Positions 1 through 8,351 of a DNA stretch of 24,684 bases are shown here, one piece after another (position 1 is the stretch's first letter; every line of letters starts with the position of its first letter). Both the position numbers and the translations under genes were made by a program. Below the pieces are notes generated by a model. That model saw only the letters and a program-made list of their open reading frames with translations, had not been told where the DNA came from and did no database searches. Source of the DNA: an uncultured Clostridia bacterium (GTDB lineage Bacteria > Bacillota_A > Clostridia > TANB77 > CAG-508); contig CANQLO010000029.1 in the NCBI GenBank assembly GCA_947624715.1, positions 1-24,684 of the forward strand. Direction: 5' to 3'.

Positions 1-54
1 AAAGATTTCTCTAGCTTTGTTTTTTATATTTATTCTCTTGTTTATTAAACTACT

Positions 55-76
55 TGTGTGTGTGTGTGTGTGTGTG
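55..76. repeat. (TG)11 dinucleotide microsatellite
   Basis: Eleven uninterrupted TG units lie in a stretch without a convincing gene. Dinucleotide runs this long are uncommon in bacteria and may vary in length between strains. The rest of positions 1-237 is AT-rich, and I see no supported gene there. Confidence 0.85.
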
Positions 77-237
77 TACAGCCTCAAGGCTTACAAGCTT
101 TTTCATTTTGTTTTTCCTTCCATTTCTTTTGTTTTTATATATATTATTTTAACACACTTATTTTTGTTAATTCAATCATTATTTTGTAATTTAATCAATT
201 TGTCATATATTTGTAATATATTAGTAAAGCTTTTGAT

Positions 238-278
238 AATGTCATTATTCTCCGTCCCCGTTGACACCCATTGACATT
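238..278. repeat. REP-like hairpin with a GC-rich core
   Basis: AATGTCA at 238-244 pairs with TGACATT at 272-278. The interior is GC-rich (CCGTCCCCGTTGACACCC) within otherwise AT-rich DNA. Similar GTCCCC/TTGACA palindromes recur in many clostridial genomes as REP-like elements; that link is from memory. It lies just downstream of the LtaS-like gene and could also act as its 3' end signal. Confidence 0.4.
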
Positions 279-291
279 TTATGTTTTTATT

Positions 292-2298
292 TTATTTTTT
301 TAGCAAATTATTTTTTATAATTGAGTCTGATAAATAAATTTCATTTTTCATTTTTTCTAGTAATTCTTTCATTTCATCTGTTTCTTCTATCTCTTCATGT
401 GTATGTCTATTGTAATATTTTTCATCTATGTAGTAATATTCATTAGTTATATAACCTAATCCTTTAATAAATGCATAATCTTTGTTAGAAAAAATTGTTT
501 GTCCTATTGAAAAATTATCTTTTACTCCTAATAAATCTAATATTGTTGGTTTAATATCTATCTTAGATACTGTTCTATCAATTACGTAACTTTCATTTAC
601 TCCTGGTATCTTAATTCCAAATGGTACGTGTGTATCCTTAGTTGTATCTTCAAAGTCGGGAAACTCTAAGCCATTTTCTTTATATAATTTTTCCATTTGA
701 TATGATTCAGCAATTCCAGATCCATGGTCACCATATACAACTAAAATACTTTTATCCAATAAGCCTGTTTCAGTTAAATCATTTATAAATTTTCCAAAAG
801 CATAATCCACAAAATTACAAGAAATTATATAATTTTTAAATATTTCTTCCTCATAATCTTCTAAATCCTCCTTTGTAATTGTTAGTTTACTTTCCAAGTC
901 AGAAATTCCATCTAAGAAAAATGGTATATGTGTTGTGACTGTTACTAATGTTGTGCAAAACTTTCCTTCATATGAATTCATAAGCTTTACAGCTTCCTCA
1001 AAAAAGCCCTCATCTGAGTAATAATCACCAGCCTTTTCTATATTTGGAAAACTTTTTATATCATTATATTCATCTATTTTATATCCTGTATTATAAACTT
1101 CATCTCTATTCCAAAATGTACTTGTATTAGGATGCATAAAAGATGTGTAATATCCTTCTTTTCTTAGTGTGTTATATATATCAAACCAAGTATTGTTATA
1201 ATATTTTTGAAATACATATCCATTTTCTAATGGGTACATTGAGTTTTCCATTTCAAATTCTGAATCTGCGGTAGTTCCTAATCCTTGATTAAACATATCT
1301 TTACAATAGATATTTTCATTAAAGAATTTATTAAGATTTGGTGTTATTTCTTTTCCATTTACCTTTTTGCCAATTATATATTCATTAAGACTTTCCATTT
1401 GTACAATTATTACGTTTTTATCTTTTGCAATTCCTGTATATTTAGTTTCTTTTACCTTTTCATTTATATTTTGCTCATAACTATTTTTTAGTTTTTCCTC
1501 ATCTACTTCTTCTTTAATAAATAAACTTGATAAATAATCTAAGCAATCTTTATAATGGTAATAATAAATTGAAGCATTTTTTACTAACATAGATTTATTA
1601 AATGTATTATAGTAATAAATACTATCAATATGATTTTTTACTGTTGAAATATTTAATAATATTATAATTACAATTAAAATTGGTTTTATAAATTTTTTAT
1701 ATTTTGTTTTCTTTGTATTTTCTTCATCTACATGTGTTAGTTTATTTTTTCTATATAAAAATACACTTAATATAGCAATAATTACACTATCAATCCAGAA
1801 AATTGCTATATTTTTAATATTTATCAGTGTTAAAACTCCGCTTCCAATTTCCTTTGTATACTGCAGATTATGTATTTGATATAATGATAAGAAGTTAGTA
1901 GAATAGCTATAATATAGATAGTTTGCATATACAATAAAATTAAGTATTGCATACAAAATATTCATATATAAATAAGCAAATTTATTTTTCTTATTTATTA
2001 TTGGACACATTAGAAGTAATGCTACTATAAATGAGTATGATATCATCTCAAACTTTACTTCTATCTTTAATATTGCATTTAATAATATAGCTTTATATAC
2101 TATTAGTATTACTCCTAAAATAAAAGCAATATTATTCTTTAACACATTTAATGCTACCTTTTTTACATTATTAAATATTTTCTTTTTATCTAATTTATTA
2201 CTTTTTTCTATTTTTGTTTTATTTAATTTATTATTATTTTTTTCTTGTTTTTCTTTTGCTACATTTTGTTTTTCTATTGTTTTCATCATTTTCTCCAT
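292..2298 (-). CDS. LtaS-family sulfatase-fold phosphoglycerol transferase
   Basis: A 668-residue polytopic membrane enzyme of the lipoteichoic-acid synthase (LtaS) family, which transfers glycerol-phosphate from phosphatidylglycerol outside the membrane. Residues 1-45 are Lys-rich and cytoplasmic. About five hydrophobic segments follow between residues 50 and 220, then an extracellular sulfatase-fold domain from about 290. Metal and catalytic signatures visible are VQMESLN (Glu302), GLGTTADSEF (nucleophile Thr343), TTHIPF (His457) and YGDHGSG (Asp524-His525). These match the positions used by LtaS. The ATG directly follows the TAA of the upstream acetyltransferase gene, so the two are probably translationally coupled. 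Length is typical of the family. The exact polymer (type I LTA or another glycerol-phosphate modification) cannot be told from sequence. Confidence 0.9.
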   Translation of the reverse strand: MEKMMKTIEKQNVAKEKQEKNNNKLNKTKIEKSNKLDKKKIFNNVKKVALNVLKNNIAFILGVILIVYKAILLNAILKIEVKFEMISYSFIVALLLMCPIINKKNKFAYLYMNILYAILNFIVYANYLYYSYSTNFLSLYQIHNLQYTKEIGSGVLTLINIKNIAIFWIDSVIIAILSVFLYRKNKLTHVDEENTKKTKYKKFIKPILIVIIILLNISTVKNHIDSIYYYNTFNKSMLVKNASIYYYHYKDCLDYLSSLFIKEEVDEEKLKNSYEQNINEKVKETKYTGIAKDKNVIIVQMESLNEYIIGKKVNGKEITPNLNKFFNENIYCKDMFNQGLGTTADSEFEMENSMYPLENGYVFQKYYNNTWFDIYNTLRKEGYYTSFMHPNTSTFWNRDEVYNTGYKIDEYNDIKSFPNIEKAGDYYSDEGFFEEAVKLMNSYEGKFCTTLVTVTTHIPFFLDGISDLESKLTITKEDLEDYEEEIFKNYIISCNFVDYAFGKFINDLTETGLLDKSILVVYGDHGSGIAESYQMEKLYKENGLEFPDFEDTTKDTHVPFGIKIPGVNESYVIDRTVSKIDIKPTILDLLGVKDNFSIGQTIFSNKDYAFIKGLGYITNEYYYIDEKYYNRHTHEEIEETDEMKELLEKMKNEIYLSDSIIKNNLLKK

Positions 2299-2766
2299 TT
2301 ATTTTAGTATATCAAAATAATATAATTTTTCTCCGTTAGATAATACTTCTAAAAATTTTGCACCAAATTTCTCATAATAGTTTATTAAATCTGTTTTTAA
2401 ATATAATCTATTAATTTTTCTCTTTTTAGCTTCTGTTAAAATTGCTTCATTAAGTATTTTCGAATAACCATTTCCTCTATATTTTTCTTTTACATACATT
2501 GTTGAATACCAAGGTGATAAATCAGTTCTTTCTTCTCCATCTTGTGGAAAAATCGAAATAAATCCAATTAAATCATCATTATCTAGTAATATAAGTTTGC
2601 AATAATTATCATTTTCAAAATTTGATTTTATTTTTATAATTTTATTTTTTACTTTTGCTTTAAATTCTTCTTTTGATAAATCTTGTTTTCCCCATTCTTT
2701 TTGAGTAAGAATTGCAATTTCTTCTATATATCTTGGCCTGTCCTTTAGATTATATATTTTTAACAT
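2299..2766 (-). CDS. GNAT-family N-acetyltransferase
   Basis: A small cytoplasmic acetyltransferase that would move an acetyl group from acetyl-CoA to an unknown amine. The acetyl-CoA binding motif A is visible as YVKEKYRGNGYSKIL (R-G-N-G-Y), followed by the usual helix and a C-terminal YYEKFGAKFLE strand (Y-E-K-x-G-F pattern). The open frame extends to a TTG at 2772, but GGGGAG at 2775-2780 is only two bases from that TTG and eight from the ATG at 2766. I therefore place the start at 2766 (155 residues). Its stop codon abuts the ATG of the LtaS-like gene, so the two form an operon. The substrate is unknown. Confidence 0.85.
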   Translation of the reverse strand: MLKIYNLKDRPRYIEEIAILTQKEWGKQDLSKEEFKAKVKNKIIKIKSNFENDNYCKLILLDNDDLIGFISIFPQDGEERTDLSPWYSTMYVKEKYRGNGYSKILNEAILTEAKKRKINRLYLKTDLINYYEKFGAKFLEVLSNGEKLYYFDILK

Positions 2767-3014
2767 TTTCAATTCTCCCCAAATATATATTTTTCATTAA
2801 AAAGTATTTATTATGTGCCTCAATATTCATATTGTTATCAACAGAAATACTATTTTTTGATATCAGTATTATACTATAAACTTAAAGATTTTAAAAGTGT
2901 ATAATTATTATTTTTGATGATTTTATGAAATTTTTATCCTAATATGCCAGATGATTTTACAAGTCAGCCATCTGGAAATTCAGGTAAAAAAATAGCTTGT
3001 GGTATAATAGATTA
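2767..3014. other. intergenic stretch with a short inverted repeat
   Basis: An AT-rich spacer. CCAGATG at 2947-2953 pairs with CATCTGG at 2969-2975 (15-base loop). A minus-strand TATAAT near 2870 could be a -10 box for the acetyltransferase operon, but no good -35 accompanies it. No gene is supported here. Confidence 0.4.
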
Positions 3015-3053
3015 AAGTGAAAGATTTGCAATATTTTTGCAAATCTTTCACTT
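3015..3053. repeat. 39-bp palindrome, copy 1 (downstream of the ATPase gene)
   Basis: A perfect 17-bp stem (3015-3031 with 3037-3053) and a 5-base loop TATTT. The core arm is GTGAAAGATTTGCAA. The sequence at 3016-3053 is identical to 4316-4353. It lies right after the ATPase stop codon and could act as its terminator, although the following T-run is short. Confidence 0.9.
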
Positions 3054-3062
3054 ATTTAATAT

Positions 3063-4247
3063 TTATAATGATTCCATGTTTAAAAAATCTTTTAATTTAA
3101 TATGCTTCACAGTTCCTGTTGAGTAATCAATATCATCATTAGTAATAATAATTTTTTGAGACAAATTATCAATATTAGCAAAAGCACTAAATTCACGATT
3201 ATATGTTTTTTCTTCTGCTATACTATATGCTACTTGAATATAGTATTTCTTATTTCCTTTTTGAGCTAGAAAATCAACCTCTTTATTATTATTATCATTA
3301 TATACATATATTTTGTATCCCATATAAATCAATTCATTATATACTATATTTTCTAAATTATGTGTTAAATCATACCTGTTATCCATACATCTAATCGAAT
3401 TGAATGCAACATCTTCATTATAGATTTTTGAATAATAAGCTAATTCTTTTTTAGTTCTTGTTGAATATTGTTTTACTTTTTCTATAATATATGCCTCTTC
3501 TAAATAATCTAAATATTTCATAATTGTATTTATTGAGCAATTTTCATGCTTTTCTTTTATATAATCATGAATTGATTTTGCTGAAAAAATCCTACTATTT
3601 GAACGTAATATATAATTTACTAAACTTTTAAATAGATTTTCTTTTTTAATTTTATATCTATTAATTAAATCATTTAATACTATTGTATCATCCAAATCGT
3701 TTAAATATCTTATTTGTGCTTCTTCTGTATTAAATTCAAAACGTTGTGGAAATCCACCCCAAATCAAATAATCTGTTATAGAGCATTCTTTTCCTAATTC
3801 TTTGGTATATTCCATAATTTCTTTATATACAAATGGTCTTACTCTAAAAGATACATATCTTCCGCTTAATTCTTTTGTAAACTCTTTAGATAATAATTTT
3901 GAGTTTGAACCTGTAATAAATAATGAATTATTATCTAATCTTAATGTTTTACATGCTTCTTGCCATCCATCTAATGTTTGAATTTCATCTAGAAAAATAT
4001 AGCATTTTCCTTTTTTTCTATTACTTTCTACATATTCAATTAAGTTTTTAGCATCTAAAATATTACTACTTATACGCTTATCCTCAAAATTTAAACTAAT
4101 TATATTGTCAGTTTTTTTGCTTATCTCATCCTTTATTTGTTCCAAAATAATTGATTTTCCAGAACGTCGTATTCCAGTTATTATTTTTATCAAGTCAGAA
4201 TCATAAAATTCACGAACTTGGGAAATATAATGTTCTCTATAAATCAT
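3063..4247 (-). CDS. AAA-family ATPase with C-terminal DUF4143 domain
   Basis: A 394-residue protein of the widespread AAA_14/DUF4143 family, whose role is unknown. Walker A is GIRRSGKS at residues 25-32. Walker B is YIFLDEIQ at about 83-90. A sensor-type ITGSNSKLLS follows at about 111-120, with LSGRY after it. The C-terminal part carries NKEVDFLAQKG and YYIQVAYS, the degenerate PD-(D/E)XK-like core of DUF4143, with QVAY in place of the catalytic ExK. A consensus promoter and AGGGGG (4257-4263), nine bases from the ATG, support the start. The gene is monocistronic and bracketed by identical palindromes. Family members are often scattered, single-gene cargo, which fits a mobile or recently acquired unit. 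Confidence 0.88.
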   Translation of the reverse strand: MIYREHYISQVREFYDSDLIKIITGIRRSGKSIILEQIKDEISKKTDNIISLNFEDKRISSNILDAKNLIEYVESNRKKGKCYIFLDEIQTLDGWQEACKTLRLDNNSLFITGSNSKLLSKEFTKELSGRYVSFRVRPFVYKEIMEYTKELGKECSITDYLIWGGFPQRFEFNTEEAQIRYLNDLDDTIVLNDLINRYKIKKENLFKSLVNYILRSNSRIFSAKSIHDYIKEKHENCSINTIMKYLDYLEEAYIIEKVKQYSTRTKKELAYYSKIYNEDVAFNSIRCMDNRYDLTHNLENIVYNELIYMGYKIYVYNDNNNKEVDFLAQKGNKKYYIQVAYSIAEEKTYNREFSAFANIDNLSQKIIITNDDIDYSTGTVKHIKLKDFLNMESL

Positions 4248-4269
4248 ATCTTTTTTACCCCCTAATAAT

Positions 4270-4298
4270 ATTATAGTGAAAACTTTTTAATTTGTCAA
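4270..4298 (-). promoter_or_regulatory. consensus sigma-A promoter of the ATPase gene
   Basis: On the minus strand, TTGACA (4293-4298) and TATAAT (4270-4275) are separated by exactly 17 bp, 23 bp upstream of the ATG. Both hexamers match consensus perfectly. Confidence 0.85.
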
Positions 4299-4315
4299 TA
4301 TTATTTTTCAGTTAT

Positions 4316-4352
4316 AGTGAAAGATTTGCAATATTTTTGCAAATCTTTCACT
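4316..4352. repeat. palindrome, copy 2 (upstream of the ATPase gene)
   Basis: Same palindrome as at 3015-3053, in the same orientation and offset by exactly 1,300 bp. It lies between the ATPase promoter and the PBP terminator, so it is not part of either signal. Confidence 0.9.
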
Positions 4353-4369
4353 TTGTTAATTTCAAGAGT

Positions 4370-4394
4370 AAAACACGGATTATACCCGTGTTTT
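4370..4394 (-). terminator. intrinsic terminator of the PBP gene
   Basis: AAAACACGG and CCGTGTTTT form a 9-bp stem with a 7-base loop. On the minus strand the stem ends in TTTT, 17 bp after the PBP stop codon. Confidence 0.75.
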
Positions 4395-4410
4395 GTTATA
4401 TATATTAATT

Positions 4411-6201
4411 TTAATTAATTGTATCTACATTTTCATCTTGACTTTTTTGGTTAATTCCTAAATAAGGTAAAACTTCCCTAAATATCTTTCCAGCGACTGG
4501 TGCTGCAACGCCACCTCCTTGGTGTCCTCCCTCACCTGTTGGGTTATACAATGTAACTAGAAGTACTACTTGTGGATTTTCAATAGGTGCTACTCCAATA
4601 AAAGATGTTACATATTTTCCAGTATTTACTCCATCTTCTGATGTTCCAGTTTTTCCTCCTATATTATATCCTTCTACTCCTGCATTCTTTCCAGTTCCTT
4701 CTGCTACAACAGTTTGCATCATACTTAATACATTTTTTGCAGTTTCTTCTGATATAACCTGCTCTCCAGTCTGCGGTTCTATAATTGTTTCTTTTGGATT
4801 TCCATTTTCATCTTTTTCACTACTGCTTATTATTTTCTTTACAATATGTGGCTTTATATATAGTCCATTGTTTGCAATGGTTGAAAGCATTGTTGCCATT
4901 TGTATAGGAGTAACCTCAAATCTCTGTCCAAATGCTATTGTTCCTAGTTCTACTGGTCCAACTTTTTCTTCTTTTAAAAATATTGATCCTGCTTCTCCTG
5001 GTAAGTCTATTCCAGTTATATTAAAGAATCCAAACTTTCTTAAATAACTATAATATGTTTTTACTCCCAGTTTTTCTCCTAATCCAATAAATACCGGATT
5101 ACATGAGTTCATTAAAGCTTGCCTTAGACTTTCACTTCCATGTGGTCTATAATATCTCCAACATTTCATTTTTACTCCTGCAACATCAATGTATCCAATG
5201 CAAGTAAATTCTCCTGCTTTATCTGGCGTAGTTATTCCTTCTTGCAAAGCACTAGAAGCTGTTACTAATTTAAAGGTTGAACCTGGTTCGTAAGTGTCTG
5301 ATATAGCTTTATTTCTCCATAATGATTGCATTTTGGTTGATTGCTCTTCTTTTGGCAGGCTTTCATCTACTGCAAAAGGATCATTTAAATTAAAGTCTGG
5401 ATATCCTGCTAATGCCAGTACTTCTCCTGTCTGAGGATTCATTATAATAACATTTCCACCATCTGTACAAACATTATCTATACAAGCTTCTTTTAAATGT
5501 TTTTCTGCAATTCCTTGTATTGTGCTGTCTATTGTAAGTACTAGATCATCTCCATCTATAGGATCATTATATTCCTCACTTGTGTTATCAATTTGTCTTC
5601 CTGTTGCGTCAGTTATTCTACTTATTGTTCCCTTTATTCCTTTTAAAATATTTTCATATTTTGCTTCTATCCCAACTAGCCCTTGATTGTCACTACCACA
5701 GAAGCCTATTATTTGTGATGCTAGATTATTAAATGGATAATATCGTTTTGTGTCTTCATCAATATTTACACCTTCTGCAATATTATTTGCTGAAAGCCAT
5801 TGTCTTAGTGTATTTGCTTTTTCATTATCTACCTTTTTTGCAATAGTTTCTATTGATGAACGCTTACTTACTTTTTTTAAGACTGATTCATAATCTAACT
5901 CAAATATCTCTGCAAGTTTACTTGCAATTTTTTCTTTGTCTTTAATCGTAGTTGGATTTACTGTAATTGTTTGTGTTGTACTACTAACTGCTAAAACTCT
6001 CTCTCCAGTTGCATCATAGATTGTTCCTCTTTTTGGATTAACATTTCTATCAGATGTTTGTTGCTGATATGCTTTTCTATGTAAATCACTTCCTTCTACA
6101 AATTGCAAATAACCTACTCTTATAACTAAAGCAAATAATGCTAAAACAGATAGTATCATTGCATTTTTCATTCTTTTTTTTATAGTTCTTTTTCCTATCA
6201 T
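4411..6201 (-). CDS. class B penicillin-binding protein (FtsI/SpoVD-like transpeptidase)
   Basis: A membrane-anchored D,D-transpeptidase that cross-links peptidoglycan, acting with an FtsW/SpoVE-type glycosyltransferase in septation or spore cortex synthesis. Numbered from the ATG at 6201 (596 residues): one transmembrane helix at about 13-33, the pedestal start RGTIYDATGE at 59-67, and catalytic motifs S308-TFK, S366-CN and K517-TG. No PASTA domain follows the transpeptidase domain, unlike B. subtilis SpoVD, so vegetative FtsI/Pbp2B and SpoVD roles cannot be separated. The frame extends to a TTG at 6234, but AAGGAG (6207-6212) sits five bases from the ATG at 6201, so I use that start. A minus-strand TATAAT at 6264-6269 with a weak -35 suggests its own promoter. 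It is the last gene of the division cluster here. Confidence 0.93.
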   Translation of the reverse strand: MIGKRTIKKRMKNAMILSVLALFALVIRVGYLQFVEGSDLHRKAYQQQTSDRNVNPKRGTIYDATGERVLAVSSTTQTITVNPTTIKDKEKIASKLAEIFELDYESVLKKVSKRSSIETIAKKVDNEKANTLRQWLSANNIAEGVNIDEDTKRYYPFNNLASQIIGFCGSDNQGLVGIEAKYENILKGIKGTISRITDATGRQIDNTSEEYNDPIDGDDLVLTIDSTIQGIAEKHLKEACIDNVCTDGGNVIIMNPQTGEVLALAGYPDFNLNDPFAVDESLPKEEQSTKMQSLWRNKAISDTYEPGSTFKLVTASSALQEGITTPDKAGEFTCIGYIDVAGVKMKCWRYYRPHGSESLRQALMNSCNPVFIGLGEKLGVKTYYSYLRKFGFFNITGIDLPGEAGSIFLKEEKVGPVELGTIAFGQRFEVTPIQMATMLSTIANNGLYIKPHIVKKIISSSEKDENGNPKETIIEPQTGEQVISEETAKNVLSMMQTVVAEGTGKNAGVEGYNIGGKTGTSEDGVNTGKYVTSFIGVAPIENPQVVLLVTLYNPTGEGGHQGGGVAAPVAGKIFREVLPYLGINQKSQDENVDTIN

Positions 6202-6299
6202 ATGATCTCCTTGTATAAAGCTTTTGTTACTCAATTTTATTCTTACAAAAAATGTTTTATTACATTATACTTTTGAATAATCTATGATAAGAAAATTTG

Positions 6300-6719
6300 C
6301 TATATTTTAAATAATTTTTTAAATTTTTTTATTATTTTTTGAATTACACTCTCCTTATATACAATCATCTCTTTTGGTTCATCAATTGATTCTTTATTGT
6401 TACTTGTTTCAAAAATATCTTTATTATAAAAATTTCTTATATTCTCTTCTTCTTTTTGTATGATTTTTTCCTTTTCTTCACCTTCACAAAAATAATTTAT
6501 GTATATTAATGAAAGCATTATTTTTATTTCTTTTCTTAAATTTTGATTCTTTAACGGAATATTTCTATCAACTGTTCCTTTAAAACTGTCATCTTTATTT
6601 TGTTTTAAAAAATCTATAAATTCGGGATTTATCTTACTTCTTAATGAATCATTCATCATTTCAATAATTGTATATGTATCTTTATATAAACATTCATTAC
6701 TATATACTTCTATCATCAT
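6300..6719 (-). CDS. conserved hypothetical protein, coupled to the upstream gene
   Basis: Function not recognised. The product is about 139 residues, mostly helical and charged, and resembles a small family I associate with uncultured Clostridia: a SLRSKINPEFIDFLKQ segment, a PLKNQNLRKEIKIMLSLIYINYF segment, a charged linker, and a basic amphipathic C-terminus (IQKIIKKFKKLFKI) that could bind membrane or nucleic acid. The frame opens at an ATG at 6743 with no ribosome binding site. The tandem ATGs at 6719 and 6716 have a purine-rich GAGAAGTGAG just upstream and leave a short overlap with the end of the upstream gene, so I prefer 6719. The overlap indicates translational coupling, so the two products probably work together. 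Confidence 0.65.
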   Translation of the reverse strand: MMIEVYSNECLYKDTYTIIEMMNDSLRSKINPEFIDFLKQNKDDSFKGTVDRNIPLKNQNLRKEIKIMLSLIYINYFCEGEEKEKIIQKEEENIRNFYNKDIFETSNNKESIDEPKEMIVYKESVIQKIIKKFKKLFKI

Positions 6720-8115
6720 CAATCTCACTTCTCTCTTGTTCATTATTACGTATTGGTATTCTTTGCTTTATTGCACTAAATAAATCTCTTCTTTGAATAC
6801 TTTCATCTTTTGTATTTATATATGCTTGTTTAATGTCTGCTAATTCAACTAGTACAGAATCATCTACATCTCTAAAACTTATTTCCTTTTCTCTTGCTAA
6901 TTTTTCCATTTCTAATAATTTTTGATGATGTTTATATTCTGCAAATAATCCATAAGTATTTAGCTTTATATTATCTATTAATGAATTCTTTCCTGCCACA
7001 TAGTTATATGCTTTTTTTACTCTATCATCTACTTTAAAATCTTTTGCTTGTTCCTTTGTTATTTCTCCTAAATATATTCCTCCTTTTACTTCATCATACA
7101 TCAATCCAAAATATGCAACTTCTGCTTGCTCATTATTGAAATGAAAATCTCCTTCATTTACTACTGCTCTATCATTTAAGGCTCTGTATTTTAATCCATT
7201 TATTTGTTCTTCTGTTGGACGTATTCTGATTGCTGTCATTACATCATAAGCAGGAATATTAATAAGTAAATCTTCAAATGTTGGTGTTCCTGCGAAAAAG
7301 AAACTTTTTTTCTTCGTAAAATCTGATTTTAAAAAGTTTGATTGTTTTATATTTTGTGATTGCATAATTTTTTCTATATTTGATGGAGATGTAAAATGTA
7401 ATATTCCCTCATTTTGTATCTTTTCTTGCATTGATTTGGAATTTGTTACATTAGTAAAATGTCTTTTACTTATTAATGTACCACTTAGAAATTCATAACC
7501 TATTCCTCCAATGAACTTTCCTAATATATTATTATTTAGTTCATTACTACTTTCCTTATCCATTCCTGTTAAATGAGCAATTGTATTTGAAAATACCTGA
7601 TTTATATGTATTATATTATGTATTGAATCTTTGAAAAATTTTTTTACTTTATCACTTGATAATTCAAAATTACTTTTTGCTATTGCTTCTTTATCTGATG
7701 TGATAAATGAATTTGCAACAGCACCATCTATAACGCCTCTTGATAGTTCTTCTGGAGTTTTTAGTAGCTCTGTTAATTCATTTTCATTAGAATAGGCAAA
7801 TATACTAGATATTGTCTCTGCGTTTTCAGTTAATTCCTCAAAGCTTATATTTCCTATACCGATTTCATAATTTCCTGTTAAATGTTCTATTGCTGATTTT
7901 GCAAATCTACTGATATTTTCTATAAAAATATTTCTTTCAAACTTTATTTCTGATATTTTTTGTAAGTAATTATTCAAAAATTCATAAAGGCTTGTTCTAG
8001 AATTAACCTGTCCATTGTATTTATCATATGCTTTATTATATGAATTGTAGTTTTCTCTTCTTGCAATATCAAATATGTTTGCATATGTAAAATCATTTTG
8101 TTCATCTATCGGCAT
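6700..8115 (-). CDS. hypothetical protein with possible ADP-ribosyltransferase-like C-terminal region
   Basis: A 471-residue cytoplasmic protein without signal peptide or membrane helix. The N-terminal half is helical and seems internally duplicated: IENISRFAKSAIEHLTG (about 65-81) resembles IIHINQVFSNTIAHLTG (about 168-184). The C-terminal half has LHFTSPSNIEKIMQS (239-253), KKSFFFAGTPTF (269-280) and RALNDRAVVNEGDF (311-324). An HFTS..NI..I opening followed by a second strand is reminiscent of ADP-ribosyltransferase or RNA 2'-phosphotransferase-like folds. That is a guess from pattern only. GGGGG at 8127-8131 lies 11 bases from the ATG at 8115. A nearer ATG at 8123 reads only five codons to a stop. 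It overlaps the next gene and interrupts the usual ftsL-PBP order. Confidence 0.7.
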   Translation of the reverse strand: MPIDEQNDFTYANIFDIARRENYNSYNKAYDKYNGQVNSRTSLYEFLNNYLQKISEIKFERNIFIENISRFAKSAIEHLTGNYEIGIGNISFEELTENAETISSIFAYSNENELTELLKTPEELSRGVIDGAVANSFITSDKEAIAKSNFELSSDKVKKFFKDSIHNIIHINQVFSNTIAHLTGMDKESSNELNNNILGKFIGGIGYEFLSGTLISKRHFTNVTNSKSMQEKIQNEGILHFTSPSNIEKIMQSQNIKQSNFLKSDFTKKKSFFFAGTPTFEDLLINIPAYDVMTAIRIRPTEEQINGLKYRALNDRAVVNEGDFHFNNEQAEVAYFGLMYDEVKGGIYLGEITKEQAKDFKVDDRVKKAYNYVAGKNSLIDNIKLNTYGLFAEYKHHQKLLEMEKLAREKEISFRDVDDSVLVELADIKQAYINTKDESIQRRDLFSAIKQRIPIRNNEQERSEIDDDRSI

Positions 8116-8142
8116 TTTAGCATTTTCCCCCTTTTAAAAAGC

Positions 8143-8171
8143 TCTCCAGTGCTAATTTTAGCTCTTGGAGA
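8143..8171 (-). promoter_or_regulatory. leader hairpin upstream of the 471-residue gene
   Basis: TCTCCA (8143-8148) pairs with TGGAGA (8166-8171), with an inner GCTAA/TTAGC stem (8151-8155 with 8158-8162). It sits just upstream of the ribosome binding site on the transcribed strand, so it could be a 5'-UTR structure. Role unknown. Confidence 0.5.
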
Positions 8172-8197
8172 CGCCATTTATATTATCAGCTATTATA

Positions 8198-8323
8198 AAA
8201 AACTTAAATATAGTTATTTTTGAAAAAGCCTTGGCCGCTACCAAGCGTAGCGCGAATGGAGCGGCAACCTTTAGGTTGACTAGCGACAACAAGGCTTGAA
8301 AAAATAACTATATTTAAGTTTTT
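8198..8323. repeat. 126-bp MITE-like inverted-repeat element with a structured core
   Basis: Perfect 24-bp inverted arms at 8198-8221 and 8300-8323 enclose a markedly GC-richer core. The core folds as a three-way junction: AAGCCTTG (8226-8233) with CAAGGCTT (8290-8297); GCCGCT (8234-8239) with AGCGGC (8260-8265), including an inner GCG-TAG-CGC hairpin; and AACC-TTTA-GGTT (8266-8277). On the minus strand the inner stem ends in TTTTT, so it can also work as the ftsL terminator. No transposase is inside and I see no clear target duplication. Confidence 0.7.
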
Positions 8324-8351
8324 AATTTTTATTGATATAAATATGGTAACC

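Noticed and set aside
17..274. Plus-strand frame of 85 codons at the window start
   Set aside because: No ribosome binding site; a low-complexity run of Phe, Ile and Leu codons spanning a TG microsatellite and a palindrome.
2944..3012. Mini-frame MPDDFTSQPSGNSGKKIACGIID
   Set aside because: Only 22 codons, no ribosome binding site; could be a coding fossil, but nothing supports expression or identity.
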